The notes below the pieces were generated by a model. The model did not search any database. It worked only from the letters and a program-made list of their open reading frames with translations, and was not told the DNA's origin. The translations under genes and the position numbers were made by a program. A DNA stretch of 16,047 nt from an uncultured Clostridia bacterium (GTDB taxonomy: Bacteria; Bacillota; Clostridia; Christensenellales; Borkfalkiaceae): NCBI GenBank assembly GCA_947589585.1, contig CANQCA010000023.1, positions 1 through 16,047 of the forward strand. Reading direction: 5' to 3'. Below are positions 8,181 to 14,617 of the stretch, one piece after another (the first letter of the stretch is position 1; each line of letters opens with the position of its first letter).

Positions 8181-8454
8181 AGCGAAACGCGTATAAGCTG
8201 CGCGATACTGCGTCGAAGGTGCGCTTTCCTTGGTCGTGTACGAAAAAGTACACTCCCTGCGGAAATGCTCCTTCTTCTTGTCTCGCTTGCTTCTCCGCGT
8301 TTTAACGGGAACGGGTTCACAAATTTTGTTTTGCTTGGGATTACGCTGTCATTCCGAGCCCCCCGAAGGGGGCGAGAGAATCCCCTCATACGAAGTCCGA
8401 AAGCTCTACCCCATTCATGGGGGAGGGTGTCGCCCTCGGGCGACGGGTGGGGGA
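8181..8454. repeat. Composite intergenic repeat, copy A (right half missing)
   Basis: This segment recurs at 14618-15020. Module 1 (8181-8338) shares a 23-nt identical block (8181-8203) and a 54-nt identical block (8285-8338) with copy B, separated by a variable hairpin (8236-8253). Module 2 begins with GTCATTCCGAG at 8348 and shares a 31-nt identical block (8373-8403). It contains three hairpins: 8358-8363/8368-8373, 8406-8412/8419-8425 and 8429-8434/8439-8444. The right half found in copy B, with its CTCAGAATGAC end, is absent. Small reading frames through the segment do not keep frame between copies, so I do not call genes here. Confidence 0.85.
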
Positions 8455-8637
8455 GCAATTCCAATCACTTGCCTTAGGCGGAATTGACTTCCGCCGTGGG
8501 CGCCCCAAATTGCGCATTTATGCGCTTAATACCCGATGAAACGGCAAAGAGGACCAAGCGCATTAATGCGCAGACGATAATTTCCTCAAAAATTTCTTTT
8601 TGCTCGCCGAAAAGAAATTTTTGAAGCATATACATAC
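8455..8637. other. Hairpin-rich leader or spacer before yqfC
   Basis: No gene fits here. Four inverted repeats follow one another. GGCGGAA/TTCCGCC (8477-8483 with 8489-8495) is the first. Two GCGCAT-based palindromes (8512-8525 and 8558-8571) come next, and their 17-base surroundings are reverse complements of each other with one mismatch. The last is an AT-rich hairpin with 15-bp perfect arms (8586-8600 with 8610-8624) that ends 16 bases before the yqfC ATG. I cannot identify a convincing promoter. In Bacillus the orthologous operon is read from a sporulation sigma-E promoter, but no clear match is visible. Confidence 0.6.
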
Positions 8638-8640
8638 TTG

Positions 8641-8898
8641 ATGAGACTCAAAGAGGAAATTTTCAAACTGCTAGGCGGGGAGAGCGATCTCAGCCGCGTG
8701 CAATATACCGTCGTCGACGGCAGAGGCGGGTACTTCCAGAACGTCAGGCGCATCAAGGAATTTTCCGCCGACCGCATCGTCCTTCTCGGGCGGCGGGGCG
8801 GGGTACGCGTGGAGGGGGAGGGGCTCTCCCTCGGCAAATACTATGCGGGCGACGCCGCCGTCTTCGGCAACATCCTCTGCGTCGCAAGGGAGGATTAG
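8641..8898 (+). CDS. yqfC: Sporulation protein YqfC family
   Basis: This is a small protein of the YqfC family (85 residues from ATG 8641; a TTG codon at 8638 would add one). The family is known from spore-forming Firmicutes, where it is made in the mother cell; the molecular role is not established. Recognisable features are the YFQNVRRIKEFS segment, then RIVLLGRRGGVRVEGEGLSLGK and a closing V-F-G-N-I-L, the alternating beta-strand pattern expected of the family. The ribosome site is weak (GAAG near 8623-8626, inside a hairpin arm), so translation may depend on leader structure. It is the first gene of the operon, with two bases between its stop and the yqfD start. The assignment rests on both sequence pattern and gene order. 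Confidence 0.85.
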   Translation: MRLKEEIFKLLGGESDLSRVQYTVVDGRGGYFQNVRRIKEFSADRIVLLGRRGGVRVEGEGLSLGKYYAGDAAVFGNILCVARED

Positions 8899-8900
8899 AG

Positions 8901-9761
8901 ATGTTTTCTTCCGTCGGATTTACGGTGGAGAGCCTTTCCGCCCGCCTCGTCCCCGATAAGCTCGCACGCGCGGGCATCCCCGTCCTTTCCGCAAAAAGTT
9001 TGGGAAAAACCGCCGTCCGTATCACGATCGCGGGCAAAGACCGCAAAAAAGCCTTTGCAATTTTACGCGATGCGTGTTATAATATAAAAGACGTGAGACT
9101 TCGCGGCGGCGGACGCATTGCCGAGGCCGCGAGAAGATACGCCGCACTTGCATTGGGCGCAGCCGTGTTTTCGGGCTGTATCCTCTTTCTGCAGACCCGT
9201 ATCCTCAAGGTGGAATTTTCGGGAAGCGGCGCATACTATGCGCGTGAGATCCTTGCCATTTTTCGCGAAGAGGGCATAGGCACGCTCTCTTCCCTGCCCG
9301 CAGACCGCGGCCCGCTCACGGCGAAGATCTTAGCGCTCCCCCGCGTGGAGTTCTGCTCCTTCGATTTCAAAGGCGGAATTCTCACCGTCGATGTGGAGAC
9401 GGGGGAAGAGACGCAAAGGCCGAAGAGCCTGCCCCTTCTTGCCCCCGCGAGCGGGATACTCGAACAGCTTACGCTCGTGCGGGGGACCGCGCTCTTTTCG
9501 GAGGGGGACGAGGTGCGCATCGGCGAGCCCGTCGTGGAGAACTATTCCCTGTTCGGAGAGGAACGCCGCGAGGTGACCGTCATCGCGCGTATCACCGTTC
9601 GCTATGAGGCGGAGCGGGAATACGCCGCCACCGAAGAAGAAGCGCTCGCGCAGGCGTATCTCGATTTCGGCGAGCTGCAAAATATCACCGTCCGAAGAAC
9701 GGAGAAGGGCTACCGCATCGGCGGGACCGCCCGTTCCACGGCGGCATCGGGTCTTACATAG
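8901..9761 (+). CDS. yqfD: Sporulation protein YqfD family, short form
   Basis: This is a 286-residue member of the YqfD (stage IV sporulation-like) family, which accompanies yqfC. One clear membrane segment lies at about 79-98. It is followed by a predicted extracytoplasmic beta-rich region with the family-like SLPADRGPLTAKILALPRV stretch (131-149) and a G-x-L-x-V-D-V-E-x-G-E-E segment. The APASGILEQL...EGDEVRIGEPVV part resembles a lipoyl/barrel-sandwich fold (about 181-212). Bacillus YqfD is about 400 residues, so this copy is markedly shorter. AAGGGAGG (8886-8893) overlaps the end of yqfC and lies 7 nt before the ATG. The gene contains a possible internal promoter (9055-9083). Confidence 0.85.
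   Translation: MFSSVGFTVESLSARLVPDKLARAGIPVLSAKSLGKTAVRITIAGKDRKKAFAILRDACYNIKDVRLRGGGRIAEAARRYAALALGAAVFSGCILFLQTRILKVEFSGSGAYYAREILAIFREEGIGTLSSLPADRGPLTAKILALPRVEFCSFDFKGGILTVDVETGEETQRPKSLPLLAPASGILEQLTLVRGTALFSEGDEVRIGEPVVENYSLFGEERREVTVIARITVRYEAEREYAATEEEALAQAYLDFGELQNITVRRTEKGYRIGGTARSTAASGLT
9055..9083 (+). promoter_or_regulatory. Possible internal extended -10 promoter inside yqfD
   Basis: TTGCAA (9055-9060) and TATAAT (9078-9083) are 17 bases apart, and TG at 9075-9076 completes an extended -10. The stretch is strikingly AT-rich for a GC-rich coding region. It could drive phoH and the housekeeping genes when the sporulation promoter is silent. It encodes ordinary residues (Cys-Tyr-Asn-Ile-Lys), so chance is possible. 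Confidence 0.5.
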
Positions 9762-9771
9762 GAGGCGCCAT

Positions 9772-10749
9772 TTGGCATCCATTGATACGGGCACGCTGGA
9801 CAAGCTGCAAAAGGTGCTCGGCACATTCGACGAGAATATCAATACCCTCGCGCATGAGCTCGGGGTCACTTGCCGTGTCGAGGGAACGGAGCTCGCTTTC
9901 GAGGGAGAAAACGCAACCATCGCCGCCGCCGTCGCAGAGAGCCTTCTCAAGGTCATCGAGGCGGGGGAAGAGATCGATAAGTCCCGCCTTCTCTATTGCA
10001 TCGAACTCGCGCGGGAGGGAAACGCCGCCGAGATCGAGGGCGTGATGAAGGGCGTCGTCGCCATTACTTCCAAAGGGAAACCCGTCAAGTGCAAGACGGT
10101 CGGGCAGAAAAAATATGTCGAGGCCGTCAAGAGCCACACCATCACCTTCGGCGTGGGGCCCGCGGGAACGGGCAAGACCTATCTCGCCGTCTCGATCGCC
10201 GTCGCCGCCTACAAGGGCAAAGAGGTGGAGCGGATCATTCTCACACGCCCCGCCGTGGAAGCGGGAGAAAAGCTTGGCTTCCTTCCCGGGGATCTGCAGA
10301 CCAAAGTCGATCCCTACCTTCGCCCCCTGTACGACGCCTTGCAGGAGCTGTTCGGGCCCGAGACATATGCAAAACTCATGGAGAAGGGGACGATCGAAGT
10401 CGCCCCGCTCGCCTATATGCGGGGAAGGACGCTCTCCGACGCCTTCGTCATTTTAGACGAGGCGCAGAACGCCACCCGCGAACAGATGAAGATGTTTTTG
10501 ACCCGTCTCGGGGAGGGAAGCAAGATGGTCGTCACGGGCGATCTCACGCAGACCGACCTTCCCGACGGCAAGAAGAGCGGACTTCTCGAGGCCGTGAAAA
10601 TTCTGGACGGCGTCGAGGATATCGCCGTATGCAAACTCAGCGAGCGGGACGTTGTTCGCCATCCGCTCGTCTCCCGCATCGTCAAGGCGTACGAAAAGAA
10701 CGAAAAGGGGCGGGAAGAGAGCAAGAAAAAGAAGGGGGACAGATCATGA
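9772..10749 (+). CDS. phoH: PhoH-like P-loop ATPase
   Basis: PhoH-like proteins are cytosolic ATPases tied to RNA metabolism, often encoded beside ybeY; the exact substrate is unsettled. The best start is TTG at 9772 (TTG-GCA-TCC), 6 nt after GGAGG (9761-9765), giving 325 residues, the normal length. Earlier in-frame codons lie inside yqfD and are rejected. The N-terminal part (1-120) matches the small RNA-binding-like region of the family. Walker A is GPAGTGKT (129-136), Walker B is FVILDEAQN (225-233), and TGDLTQTDLP (255-264) is the conserved sensor region. IILTRPAVEAGEKLGFLPG (155-173) is typical. The C-terminus is a lysine/glutamate-rich tail. The stop overlaps the next start as ATGA (10746-10749), so the two are translationally coupled. 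Confidence 0.96.
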   Translation: MASIDTGTLDKLQKVLGTFDENINTLAHELGVTCRVEGTELAFEGENATIAAAVAESLLKVIEAGEEIDKSRLLYCIELAREGNAAEIEGVMKGVVAITSKGKPVKCKTVGQKKYVEAVKSHTITFGVGPAGTGKTYLAVSIAVAAYKGKEVERIILTRPAVEAGEKLGFLPGDLQTKVDPYLRPLYDALQELFGPETYAKLMEKGTIEVAPLAYMRGRTLSDAFVILDEAQNATREQMKMFLTRLGEGSKMVVTGDLTQTDLPDGKKSGLLEAVKILDGVEDIAVCKLSERDVVRHPLVSRIVKAYEKNEKGREESKKKKGDRS

Positions 10750-12290
10750 AACGTTCGTCGGAGCCCGCCGGGAGATCGGTCACGGAGCTTGGGCAGAAAA
10801 AAGAGGAAAGCAGACGCAAACTCATTCTGAGCGCCGTCGTCTTTTTCGCATGCTATCTCGCGGTGCTGCTCATCGTCTTTCTCATGTTCATCATCAACGA
10901 TCCCACGGGCTGGAAGATGCTCTTCCGGGACCGCTTCTCGGATGTGTTCTCCATCGTCGTATCCGTCTTCTTCCTCTTCGGCATCGGCTATTTCTACTTT
11001 TATTTTGAGGACAGGGAATTCCTGTACGACCTTTCCAACGTCGTCCTCTTCTCCGCCGTCTTTATCTTTTCCGCCGTCATCTGCTATGTCTTCGGAAGAT
11101 TTGTCTCCATCTATGCCCGTCCCTATGCGATGTTCGCCCTCTTGTGGCTGTTTTTGAAGAACAGGCGGCAGGCGCTCTTTTTCAACTTCCTCTTTGCATT
11201 CTTCATGTTTTCCGTCGACCTCTTCGGCAACGATCCCGCCCTCATCATCGACGGGGAGAGAGGGGCGGAGCTCGTCTATACGACCATGCTACTCGGCTTT
11301 GTGAGCGGCACGATCGCCGTCTTTTTCGCCAATAAGGTGAAAAGCCGCATCGGGCTGCTCCTCACGGGCTTTCTCCTCGCCGTGCCGACGGCGCTCATCC
11401 TCTTCTTCTTCCAGATCCCCAACGCCGAATACAACTGGATCTATTATGTATCCTCGGTGGGTTTTCAGGTCTTGGGCTGCATCGTCTCCTCGGTGTGTGC
11501 GATCGCGTTCATGCCCCTTTTCGAAGCCGTCTTCAACCGTCTCACCACCTTCCGTCTGCGCGAGCTGACGAGCACGAATGCCGCGCTCCTCGTGCGTCTC
11601 AAGGCGGAGGCCCCCGGGACCTTCAACCACTCGCTCATCGTCGCCCAGCTCGCCGAGAGCTGTGCCGTCGCGATCGGCGAAAATGCAGAGCTCGCCCGTG
11701 CCGCGGCCTACTATCACGACGTCGGCAAGCTCAAACAGCCCGATTGCTTCACCGAGAATCAGACGGATTACAACGTACACAACGAGATCACGCCCGAGCT
11801 CTCGGCGGATATCATCCGCTCTCATGCCCGCGACGGGTACGACCTTCTGGTCCAGAACCATCTCCCCAAGGAGATCGCCGACGTCGCCCGCCAGCACCAC
11901 GGGACGCTGCCCATCAAATACTTCTACGATAAAGCCGTGCGCTATTCGGGATATGCCGATCTCAAGGATTTCAGCTATCTCGGGCCCATCCCCCAGACCA
12001 AGATCGCGGCCATCATCATGATCGCCGATGCGGCGGAAGCGGCGGCGCGTGCGAGCATGGACCGTTCCCCCGAGAACGTGGAAAAACTCTGCCGCTCCAT
12101 CATCGAGGAACGCATGGATCTCAAGCAGTTCGATGAGTGCGATATCACCATCAAGGAACTCACCATCATCAAGATGACGCTCGTCGAAGCGCTCTCGGGC
12201 GTACATCACCACCGCGTCGAATATCCCGATATCCGCTTCAACCGCGACAGGCAGGCAGTCAAGACGGACAAGGAGGGGACGGATGTCTGA
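10746..12290 (+). CDS. pgpH: PgpH/YqfF-like membrane HD-domain phosphodiesterase lacking the extracellular sensor domain
   Basis: The PgpH family hydrolyses cyclic di-AMP, an essential Firmicutes second messenger. The 514-residue protein has a first membrane segment at about 27-50, then a bundle of further segments to about 257, then a cytosolic HD domain. Metal ligands are visible: His295 (GTFNHS), His324-Asp325 (YYHDVGKLK), His360, His384/His385 (QHHGT) and Asp428 (IADAAEA). Family members such as Bacillus YqfF have roughly 700 residues because a large extracellular 7TMR-HDED domain follows the first membrane segment. Here that loop is about 15 residues. The ATG overlaps the phoH stop. A longer in-frame reading back into phoH is only a shadow. 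The gene overlaps ybeY by 8 bases. Catalysis looks intact; ligand sensing would be lost or handled differently. Confidence 0.92.
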   Translation: MKRSSEPAGRSVTELGQKKEESRRKLILSAVVFFACYLAVLLIVFLMFIINDPTGWKMLFRDRFSDVFSIVVSVFFLFGIGYFYFYFEDREFLYDLSNVVLFSAVFIFSAVICYVFGRFVSIYARPYAMFALLWLFLKNRRQALFFNFLFAFFMFSVDLFGNDPALIIDGERGAELVYTTMLLGFVSGTIAVFFANKVKSRIGLLLTGFLLAVPTALILFFFQIPNAEYNWIYYVSSVGFQVLGCIVSSVCAIAFMPLFEAVFNRLTTFRLRELTSTNAALLVRLKAEAPGTFNHSLIVAQLAESCAVAIGENAELARAAAYYHDVGKLKQPDCFTENQTDYNVHNEITPELSADIIRSHARDGYDLLVQNHLPKEIADVARQHHGTLPIKYFYDKAVRYSGYADLKDFSYLGPIPQTKIAAIIMIADAAEAAARASMDRSPENVEKLCRSIIEERMDLKQFDECDITIKELTIIKMTLVEALSGVHHHRVEYPDIRFNRDRQAVKTDKEGTDV

Positions 12291-12783
12291 GCTCTATCTC
12301 GATTGCGAAGCGTTCGAGGGCAAGCGGGCGCTCGAGGAGGCGCTCTCCGCCTCCGTTTGTGCGGATATCCCCCTCACCCTCGAGCTTTTATTCGTCTCCG
12401 AAGAGGAGATCCGTACCCTCAATGCGCGCGAGCGGGGCGTGGACGCCGTCACCGACGTTTTGAGCTTTCCCGCAGCCGAGCTTCGGGCGGGGGAAAAGAT
12501 CGCGGCGGCGGAGCATGCCGACTGCATCGAGCCTTCCTATGAGGAAGAGGGGGAAGTCCGCCCCGCGCGCATGGTCCTCGGCAGCGTCGTCCTCTGCGAA
12601 AAGCGGGCAAGGGAGCAGGCCGAAGAGTACGGCCATTCCTTCGAGCGGGAGGTGTGCTACCTCATTGTACACGGCTTTTTGCACTGCCTCGGCTACGACC
12701 ACATGGAGGAAGGGGAGAAATTCATCATGCGGCAAAGAGAGGAAGAGATCATGCAAAGACTTCACCTCGGGAGGGAGCAATGA
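12283..12783 (+). CDS. ybeY: Endoribonuclease YbeY (rRNA maturation factor)
   Basis: YbeY is a zinc-dependent cytosolic endoribonuclease needed for 16S rRNA 3'-end processing and ribosome quality control. The diagnostic HGFLHCLGYDH motif is at residues 130-140 and supplies zinc ligands His130, His134 and His140. Upstream, LNARERGVDAVTDVLSFP (46-63) matches the family's conserved segment, and MVLGSVVLCEKRA (97-109) matches the strand before the active-site helix. The length of 166 residues is normal. GGAGGGGA lies just before the ATG within the end of the pgpH gene. The 8-base overlap with pgpH and the ATGA overlap with era (12780-12783) show tight coupling. It sits between a phoH-type ATPase gene and era, its usual company. 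Confidence 0.97.
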   Translation: MSELYLDCEAFEGKRALEEALSASVCADIPLTLELLFVSEEEIRTLNARERGVDAVTDVLSFPAAELRAGEKIAAAEHADCIEPSYEEEGEVRPARMVLGSVVLCEKRAREQAEEYGHSFEREVCYLIVHGFLHCLGYDHMEEGEKFIMRQREEEIMQRLHLGREQ

Positions 12784-13664
12784 GAAGCGGAACGGTCGCC
12801 GTCATCGGCAAGGCGAATGCGGGGAAATCCACGCTCATCAACGTGCTCGTCGGCGAAAAGGTCGCCATCGTCTCACCCAAGCCGCAGACGACACGGGATC
12901 GCATCCTCGGCATCCTCACGCGGGAGAACTATCAGATCGTCTTCGCCGATACGCCCGGCATCTATAAGCAGCGCAACGCCCTCACGGGGCTCATGATGAA
13001 GACGACGGAGACGACGGCAAGGGACGTCGACGCCATCCTCTTCGTCCACGACGGCCATGCGGGCGTGAGGGAAGAGGATACCGAGCTCATGAAAAAGTAC
13101 GCGGAGCTCGGCGTGCCCATGATCGTCGCATATACCAAGATCGACATCATGCAAAAGGAGCGCATCCCCGAGGACGTGAAGGCCATCTTCGACGCGGGCG
13201 TGACGGCGGACGTCTATCCCGTGTCCGCGAGGAAGGGCATGCGCATCGCACAGCTCGAAGCGGCGATCGCAGGCATGCTGCCCGAGGGAGAAGCGTTCTA
13301 TCCCGAGGATATCGTCTCCGACAGGAGCGATAAATTCATGGTCGCCGAGCTCATGCGCGAGAAGATCCTTCTCAAATACGAGAAGGAGATCCCGCACGGG
13401 GTCGCCGTCGTCGTCAATACGTTTGAAAAGCACGAGAACGGGACGTATGAGGTAAACCTCGATATCGTCTGCGAGAAGAAGAACCACAAGGCCATCCTCA
13501 TCGGCAAGCAGGGGGCGGCACTCAAGGAAGTCGCCTCGTTCGCAAGGAAGGACATGGAGAAGCTTCTCGGCGCGAAGGTCTTCCTCACCGTCTATGTAAA
13601 GGTGCGCGAGGATTGGCGCGACCGCGGCAGCCTCATGAAGGAGCTGGGCTACTTCGAGGAATAA
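12780..13664 (+). CDS. era: GTPase Era, 16S rRNA/30S assembly factor
   Basis: Era binds GTP and the 3' end of 16S rRNA to check late 30S assembly. The 294-residue protein has G1 GKANAGKS (10-17), Thr38-Thr39 for G2, DTPG (57-60) for G3, TKID (119-122) for G4 and SA (149-150) for G5. A C-terminal KH domain follows, with the GKQG loop at 242-245 and KVFLTVYVKVREDWR (266-280) typical of Era. Two motif changes stand out: G1 usually reads GRPNVGKS, and G4 is usually NKxD. Both variants remain compatible with GTP binding as seen in other GTPases. The ATG overlaps the ybeY stop, and GGGAGG lies just upstream. dgkA and cdd, which lie between ybeY and era in Bacillus, are absent. Confidence 0.97.
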   Translation: MRSGTVAVIGKANAGKSTLINVLVGEKVAIVSPKPQTTRDRILGILTRENYQIVFADTPGIYKQRNALTGLMMKTTETTARDVDAILFVHDGHAGVREEDTELMKKYAELGVPMIVAYTKIDIMQKERIPEDVKAIFDAGVTADVYPVSARKGMRIAQLEAAIAGMLPEGEAFYPEDIVSDRSDKFMVAELMREKILLKYEKEIPHGVAVVVNTFEKHENGTYEVNLDIVCEKKNHKAILIGKQGAALKEVASFARKDMEKLLGAKVFLTVYVKVREDWRDRGSLMKELGYFEE

Positions 13665-13692
13665 TCCTCCCCGATTTCCGCATACTGCGGGT

Positions 13693-13797
13693 ATGAAGGA
13701 AGAAAAGAGCAACAAGAGCGCGAAGGATATCGCGTGGGATCTCTTCGAAGAGACGGGGAACTTCAGCTATTACATGCTCTACAAACGCCTGAAGTGA
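13693..13797 (+). CDS. yqzL: YqzL-like small protein (34 aa)
   Basis: This tiny gene encodes 34 residues whose C-terminal half, WDLFEETGNFSYYMLYKRLK (15-34), matches the W-x-x-F-x-x-T-G-x-x-x-x-Y-x-L-Y/F-K pattern of the YqzL family as I recall it. It lies between era and recO, exactly where yqzL is found in Bacillus. Its function is unknown. The N-terminal 14 residues are lysine-rich and charged. There is no strong ribosome site. Instead a small hairpin, CCGCA-TAC-TGCGG (13678-13690), ends two bases before the ATG, so translation may be weak or coupled to era, whose stop is 28 bases upstream. The recO start lies 29 bases after the stop. Confidence 0.85.
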   Translation: MKEEKSNKSAKDIAWDLFEETGNFSYYMLYKRLK

Positions 13798-13826
13798 TAT
13801 TTCGGGCGCCGATGAGGGGACCCTTT

Positions 13827-14615
13827 ATGGACCTTAAACTGGACGCCCTGCTGCTGCGCGCAGCGGACTACGGGGAAAACGACAGGATGGTGACCCTTCT
13901 CTCCGCCGACCGCGGAAAGATCAGCGCGGCGATGAAGGGAGTCAGGAAGGCGGGCGCAAAGCTCAGGTTTGCGTCCCAGCCTTTTTGTTTTGCGGAATAT
14001 GTCTTCGCCGAAAAGGGCGGACGCTACACCGTGACGCAGGCCTCCCTCCACGAAGGGTTCTACGACCTGAGGACGCAGGTGGAGGCCTATTATGCCGCAT
14101 CGTGCGTCACAGAGGTATGCGACCTCTTCTCCATGGAAAATATGGCGGCGGGGCCCCTTCTCGTATGCGCCGTCGGTGCGCTCGAGGAGATGGAACGCTG
14201 CCCCGAAAAGCCCAACCCCGTCCTCGTGAAATTCATGGCGGAGGCCGTGATGCTCGCGGGCTATCCGCTCTCGGCGGGGGATTGCCCCGTCTGCGGAAAA
14301 AAACTTGCGGGAAGGAGATACTTCGACCTCGCGACGGGCGCGTTCAACTGCTCGGACTGCGCCGTCGGCGTACCCGCGAGCGAGAGCACGTATTATGCCA
14401 TCCGCGAGGCGCTCTCCGCGATCGATACGAGGCCGCAACCGCAAAAGGATGTTGCGGCGGACGATGGGGGAAGGGCGACCGGCACGGGGAATGAAGCTGA
14501 TAGCGGCGCGGGAAAAGCCGACGGCTATCTTCGCGCCCTCCGCCTTCTCCGCGCTTATATTTCCTATCACACCGAGGCCCCTCTGCCCGCTCTCACGCAA
14601 TATATTTCTTTGTAA
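13827..14615 (+). CDS. recO: DNA repair protein RecO
   Basis: RecO loads RecA onto single-stranded DNA together with RecR and anneals complementary strands. The 262-residue protein begins with the family's OB-fold (ALLLRAADYGENDRMVTLLS at 7-26) and carries a zinc finger with Cys153-x2-Cys156 and Cys175-x2-Cys178. ATG 13827 is chosen because GAGGGGA (13814-13820) lies 6 nt upstream; a start at 13812 would add five residues and remove that spacing. Residues about 200-233 form a low-complexity linker rich in Gly, Ala, Asp and Gln, which looks like a lineage-specific insertion before the final helices. recO is the last gene of the operon, and copy B of the intergenic repeat begins two bases after its stop. 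Confidence 0.95.
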   Translation: MDLKLDALLLRAADYGENDRMVTLLSADRGKISAAMKGVRKAGAKLRFASQPFCFAEYVFAEKGGRYTVTQASLHEGFYDLRTQVEAYYAASCVTEVCDLFSMENMAAGPLLVCAVGALEEMERCPEKPNPVLVKFMAEAVMLAGYPLSAGDCPVCGKKLAGRRYFDLATGAFNCSDCAVGVPASESTYYAIREALSAIDTRPQPQKDVAADDGGRATGTGNEADSGAGKADGYLRALRLLRAYISYHTEAPLPALTQYISL

Positions 14616-14617
14616 GA

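Noticed and set aside
8093..8477. Small open frames on both strands through repeat copy A, with similar peptides encoded in copy B near 14593-14850
   Set aside because: The peptide similarity only mirrors identical DNA blocks. The modules differ by lengths that are not multiples of three (158 against 157 bases, and 10 against 9 bases to the next block), so the frame is not kept, and in copy B the frame overlaps recO.
8623..8640. CATATACATAC as a possible sporulation sigma-E -10 element for yqfC
   Set aside because: It is too close to the start codon and has no matching -35 at proper spacing.
8169..8640. A CRISPR-like or riboswitch interpretation of the hairpin-rich gap
   Set aside because: There are no regularly spaced direct repeats, and no known riboswitch core could be recognised. 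The hairpins differ from each other, and most of the segment is explained by the composite repeat.
9996..10745. An in-frame extension of the pgpH frame back into phoH, which might have supplied the missing domain
   Set aside because: The residues are arginine-rich shadow sequence of phoH in another frame and do not resemble the 7TMR-HDED domain.
12654..12779. An upstream extension of era inside ybeY
   Set aside because: It is shadow coding of ybeY. The ATG at 12780 gives the correct Era N-terminus and an ATGA overlap.
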